Below are positions 34,991-38,159 of a stretch of 38,159 nt of DNA, one piece after another (position 1 is the first letter of the stretch; each line of letters opens with the position of its first letter). The stretch spans positions 29,548 through 67,706 of the forward strand of contig DYGR01000013.1 of NCBI GenBank assembly GCA_020724545.1. Reading direction: 5' to 3'. The notes beneath the pieces are model-generated. The model saw only the letters and a program-made list of their open reading frames with translations, had not been told where the DNA came from and did not search any database. The position numbers were made by a program, and so were the translations under genes. This stretch comes from Candidatus Methanoperedens nitratireducens. GTDB lineage: Archaea > Halobacteriota > Methanosarcinia > Methanosarcinales > Methanoperedenaceae.

Positions 34991-35995
34991 TTATATAGCC
35001 TGGTGGATCTGGTCCATAATATGGTTAATATATTTATTAGTCGACATCTCAGGTTGAGCAAAGAGTCTATCTGTCGGTTCAAATCTATCTGAAGGGCCAT
35101 AAATGCTGTAAGCATCCCTGAGCAGGCTTAGATGCACCTCATCCTCTTTCATTGTGTATTCATGGGCAGATCTAACATCCTTATGTTTAGCTGACTGCAT
35201 ACCCTGATTGTGTTTTCTAATTTCCATTAATTCATTGATCATTGCATACTCTAACGGACTGATCGCAGGGTCAAGCAATGATTCAAGCATTAGAATATGC
35301 AGGTTCTCAACAGCAGATACCATATTAAAAAGCCTGCGTAGATCCTGTGCTGGCAGCGTCTTCCTGAACATTTGAAGATCATTCCTGAGCTGAGTCTCAT
35401 TTGCCAGAATAGTATGCGCATTGACAAAGCTCATTATATCTGCTGTGTTTTTATCCAGAGGCTGTTTAAGTAGAGCCTCAGTCGGGATGAACTGTTTCTC
35501 AAAAGGCCTGCCTTCCATAATTCTCAGGCTATCTTTGGTGATATCCTGTGATCTGGTTCCCTGGCTGAGAGCGGTATCAGAGAATATCCTCATCTGGGTA
35601 AGGTGGTCTAAGAGCATGTAATTATAAGCATTCCTCAGGGCTTCATCTGGTTCCAGTTGTGCAGCCTCTGTGAATCCCTGGATTGCAGTCATCTGAAGTG
35701 CTATACCTGACTCTATATAGGTCATTCTCGGATCTATAATAGACCCCAGTATTGAGAGATGTTCTTCCTCCTCAAGGCTAATTCTGGCAAATAATTTTTG
35801 CAGTTCCCTGTCCGTGGTCAGAGCGAAGGCCTGATGGTAATAATTCCATTGATACTGCTCAACCGCATAACCAGAATTCAGATCAACCATCTCAAGAGGA
35901 TCAGCCTTTTCTTTATCTAGCGGCCTTAAAGTCCAGCCGCTGATCTTCTTCTCGATTCTATCAAAATCCTCCATTTCATTAAACAGTTTGGACAT
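34991..35995 (-). CDS. Duplicated ferritin-like helical protein of unknown function
   Basis: I do not recognise a named family. The 334 residues (from the ATG at 35995, which has a GGAGTGA site five bases upstream; the frame opens at TTG 36010) are almost wholly helical. Two halves align: KLFARISLEEEEHLSILGS with Glu76 and His79, and RLFNMVSAVENLHILMLES with Glu230 and His233, both followed by DP. These are ExxH motifs as in diiron ferritin-like proteins; other candidate ligands are Glu46, Glu110, Glu200, Glu284 and His288. The place of His288 in the first half is Gln134, so one half may have lost a metal site. It is first in an operon with a CoA-disulfide-reductase-like flavoprotein, suggesting a peroxide, oxygen or iron stress role. 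Confidence 0.7.
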   Translation of the reverse strand: MSKLFNEMEDFDRIEKKISGWTLRPLDKEKADPLEMVDLNSGYAVEQYQWNYYHQAFALTTDRELQKLFARISLEEEEHLSILGSIIDPRMTYIESGIALQMTAIQGFTEAAQLEPDEALRNAYNYMLLDHLTQMRIFSDTALSQGTRSQDITKDSLRIMEGRPFEKQFIPTEALLKQPLDKNTADIMSFVNAHTILANETQLRNDLQMFRKTLPAQDLRRLFNMVSAVENLHILMLESLLDPAISPLEYAMINELMEIRKHNQGMQSAKHKDVRSAHEYTMKEDEVHLSLLRDAYSIYGPSDRFEPTDRLFAQPEMSTNKYINHIMDQIHQAI

Positions 35996-36028
35996 ACTTT
36001 CACTCCCCAATTAAGGTATGTTATTATG

Positions 36029-36038
36029 CTTATATAAG
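36029..36038 (-). promoter_or_regulatory. TATA-like box of the stress operon
   Basis: CTTATATAAG lies about 38 bases before the ferritin-like ATG on the minus strand. The 124-base gap is divergent: an AT-rich stretch near 36075-36090 could serve the acetyl-CoA synthetase gene in the other direction. Confidence 0.45.
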
Positions 36039-36119
36039 AGGATTGGGTGTGAGCCCAAGTAAGTTATGACAATCTATTTTAATAATAATGATAGATTTAG
36101 CCTGTACAGGTGAACCGAT

Positions 36120-38069
36120 ATGGCTGAAAATACCATTGAATCATTACTTAAGGAAAGACGCATTCTCAACCCGAAGGCAGAATTTAGCAAAAAAGCATAC
36201 ATAAAAAGCCTGAGTGAATACAGGGAGATATATAATGACTCTATTAAAGATCCTGCCTCTTTCTGGGCGCAGAAAGCAGAACAGCTTACCTGGTTTAAAA
36301 AATGGGATAGCGTCCACTCCTGGGACCCGCAGGATGCGATATGTAAGTGGTTCAGTGGTGGCAGGCTGAATGCATCCTATAACTGCCTTGACAGACATCT
36401 TCCAGAGAGAGGCGACAGGATAGCCATTCTGTGGGAAGGTGAGCATGGAGATACCCAGAGCTACACCTACAGACAGCTTTATACCGAGGTATGCAAGTTC
36501 GCAAATGTTCTGAAGAAAAAGGGAATCAAGAGGGGGGATAGAATAGCGATCTATATGCCCATGATACCGCAGCTTGCAATATCGATGCTTGCATGCGCGA
36601 GAATAGGGGCAATTCATAGTGTGGTCTTTGCCGGATTCAGTGCAGATTCTCTCCGTGACCGTATTCATGACAGCGCATGTAAGATGGTAATAACTGCCGA
36701 CGCCGGTTTCAGATCAGGTAAGACCATACATATTAAAGAGAGCGTTGATATGGCGCTTAACAGCAATATAGAGCATGTGATCGTCTATAACCGCGCCAGC
36801 ACCGGAGTGAACATGAAGGAAGGGCGTGACTTCTGGTGGCATGAAGAGATGGAGACCGCCTCCGTGGACTGTGAGCCTGAGGCCATGGATGCTGAAGATC
36901 CGCTGTTTATCCTGTACACAAGCGGAAGCACTGGCAAACCAAAGGGTGTGCTGCATACAACAGGCGGGTACTTATTGTACGTCATGCAGACATTTAAATG
37001 GGTATTCGACTACCGCGATGAGGATCTATACTGGTGCACTGCAGACATAGGCTGGATAACAGGCCACAGCTATGTAGTGTACGGGCCTCTTGCAAGCGGT
37101 GCAACATGCTTGATGTTTGAAGGTGTTCCCGATTATCCACAGCCTGATCGGTTCTGGGAATTGGTGGAAAAATACAGGGTCACGATTTTCTATACTGCGC
37201 CTACGGCGATCAGGGCGCTTGAGCGAAGCGGTGATAAGTGGCCAAAAGGAAGAGACCTCTCAAGCCTCAGGCTTCTGGGTACTGTGGGTGAGCCGATAAA
37301 CCCTGAGGCCTGGATGTGGTACTATAACATAATCGGGAACAACGAATGCCCTGTAGTTGATACATGGTGGCAGACAGAGACAGGGGGAATCATGATTACA
37401 CCTCTCCCTGGCGCTACGCCCCTTAAGCCGGGTTCTGCCACGCTCTCATTTCCAGGTATTGAGCCTGTAGTTCTGCGGCCGGATGGGATAGAGGCTGATA
37501 CCAATGAGGGCGGACTGCTTGTGATAAAGAGGCCCTGGCCAGGAATGATGCGAACGGTTTACGGCAGCCATGCACGATTTAAAGAGACGTATTTCACGCA
37601 GTTTCCAGGATTATACACGACCGGGGATAGCGCCAGAAAAGATGAGGATGGATATTTCTGGATCATGGGACGGATAGACGATGTGATCAAGGTCTCAGGG
37701 CACAGGCTTGGTCCTGCTGAAATAGAGAGCGCTCTTGTAGCTCATCATAAAGTTGCAGAAGCTGCTGTGGTTGGATATCCGCATGAGATAAAAGGGGAAG
37801 CAATCTATGCCTTTGTCACGCTAAAAGAAGGTGTGAGACACAGTAAGGAGCTAAAGGCCGAACTTGTAGATCATGTCAGGAATACGATAGGGCCGATCGC
37901 TAAACCTGAGAAACTGCAATTTGCTGATGCGCTTCCCAAGACCCGCTCTGGCAAAATCATGAGACGGATACTGAGGAAAATAGCGTCCGGTGAAATTGAT
38001 AAGCTGGGGGATGTTACCACACTGGCCGATCCTTCTGCGGTTGAGGTACTTGTTAGGGAGAGGGAGTGA
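36120..38069 (+). CDS. acs: Acetyl-CoA synthetase (AMP-forming)
   Basis: The enzyme activates acetate to acetyl-CoA through acetyl-AMP, used for acetate assimilation. All signatures are present in 649 residues: the P-loop-like [18 protein letters not shown] (266-283), the acetyl-pocket block [10 protein letters not shown], the hinge [14 protein letters not shown] and the C-terminal [11 protein letters not shown] with Lys612, the lysine acetylated in bacterial Acs. An AGGTGA ribosome binding site lies seven bases before the ATG. It is transcribed divergently from the stress operon and followed by hairpins. It is monocistronic as far as the window shows. Confidence 0.97.
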   Translation: MAENTIESLLKERRILNPKAEFSKKAYIKSLSEYREIYNDSIKDPASFWAQKAEQLTWFKKWDSVHSWDPQDAICKWFSGGRLNASYNCLDRHLPERGDRIAILWEGEHGDTQSYTYRQLYTEVCKFANVLKKKGIKRGDRIAIYMPMIPQLAISMLACARIGAIHSVVFAGFSADSLRDRIHDSACKMVITADAGFRSGKTIHIKESVDMALNSNIEHVIVYNRASTGVNMKEGRDFWWHEEMETASVDCEPEAMDAEDPLFILYTSGSTGKPKGVLHTTGGYLLYVMQTFKWVFDYRDEDLYWCTADIGWITGHSYVVYGPLASGATCLMFEGVPDYPQPDRFWELVEKYRVTIFYTAPTAIRALERSGDKWPKGRDLSSLRLLGTVGEPINPEAWMWYYNIIGNNECPVVDTWWQTETGGIMITPLPGATPLKPGSATLSFPGIEPVVLRPDGIEADTNEGGLLVIKRPWPGMMRTVYGSHARFKETYFTQFPGLYTTGDSARKDEDGYFWIMGRIDDVIKVSGHRLGPAEIESALVAHHKVAEAAVVGYPHEIKGEAIYAFVTLKEGVRHSKELKAELVDHVRNTIGPIAKPEKLQFADALPKTRSGKIMRRILRKIASGEIDKLGDVTTLADPSAVEVLVRERE

Positions 38070-38112
38070 GGCAGGAAGGCTTAGATTAATAATAGGAGAA
38101 TAAAGTCAATCA

Positions 38113-38152
38113 CCCCTCCCTTTCGGGAGGGGCTTGTTCCGTGAGGAGCAAG
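38113..38152 (+). terminator. Two abutting 20-nt hairpins after acs
   Basis: CCCCTCCC-TTTC-GGGAGGGG (38113-38132) is a perfect 8-bp hairpin. It is followed without a gap by CTTGTTCC-GTGA-GGAGCAAG (38133-38152), an 8-bp stem with one G-T pair and a GNRA-type loop. The first alone could end acs transcription 44 bases after its stop. Two equal, coaxial hairpins are more than a simple terminator and could be the edge of a repeat or small RNA that continues past the window. Confidence 0.55.
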
Positions 38153-38159
38153 GGTAACA

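Overview
The window looks like chromosomal DNA of a euryarchaeon, most plausibly a methanogen- or ANME-like member of the Methanomicrobia/Syntrophoarchaeia area. Support comes from a group II chaperonin (thermosome), a membrane-anchored archaeal LonB protease, archaeal-type UMP kinase, a TraB-family membrane protein, a DUF373 protein, a fused Fae/Hps enzyme of the archaeal ribulose-monophosphate route, a short archaeal ThiC, and promoters with TATA boxes and GGTGA-type ribosome binding sites. No mcr or other lineage-defining gene is present, so the genus cannot be fixed. I saw no rRNA, tRNA, CRISPR array or intact insertion sequence.

Layout. 1-2.4 kb: a surface pair on the minus strand, a family-2 glycosyltransferase overlapping a membrane-anchored Ig-like protein that runs off the left edge. 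2.5-6 kb: ThiC, a small two-helix membrane protein and a thermosome subunit. 6-9.7 kb: an unusual intracellular M36-like metallopeptidase behind a ribbon-helix-helix-like protein, then a TctA/DUF112 permease. 9.8-10.3 kb: a small toxin-antitoxin-like pair (RelE-fold-like protein plus DUF2283). 10.4-13.7 kb: lonB-tldD operon with a paired palindrome around its TATA box. 13.8-16.2 kb: divergent site-2 protease (with CBS domains) and TraB, so proteolysis and membrane homeostasis genes cluster here. 16.3-18.5 kb: UMP kinase, a BofA-like membrane protein and Fae/Hps. 18.7-21.1 kb: SAH/5'-deoxyadenosine deaminase behind a membrane-bound winged-helix regulator. 21.2-24.1 kb: KaiC/RAD55-like ATPase, an RNase H-fold protein whose 5' end lacks a normal start, and DUF373. 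24.4-27 kb: secreted CAP-domain protein with a Pro/Thr linker, and a CrtI-like FAD oxidoreductase. 27.2-30.1 kb: a hydrolase-phosphoribosyltransferase fusion, then two tandem VapBC modules, the first with a damaged antitoxin 5' end. 30.1-36 kb: a four-gene minus-strand stress/ion operon (duplicated ferritin-like protein, CoA-disulfide-reductase-like flavoprotein, tandem UspA, Na+/K+-ATPase-like P-type pump). 36.1-38.1 kb: acetyl-CoA synthetase followed by two abutting hairpins.

Functional threads: protein quality control (thermosome, LonB, TldD, M50, M36-like), C1 and SAM by-product metabolism (Fae/Hps, deaminase, radical-SAM ThiC), cell-surface construction, and oxidative/ionic stress. The points most worth a second look are the two-fold ferritin-like protein in the stress operon, the operator pair at lonB, the in-frame but start-less antitoxin after the PRTase fusion, the RNase H-fold gene without a start codon, and the 10-bp phased repeats at the second VapBC.
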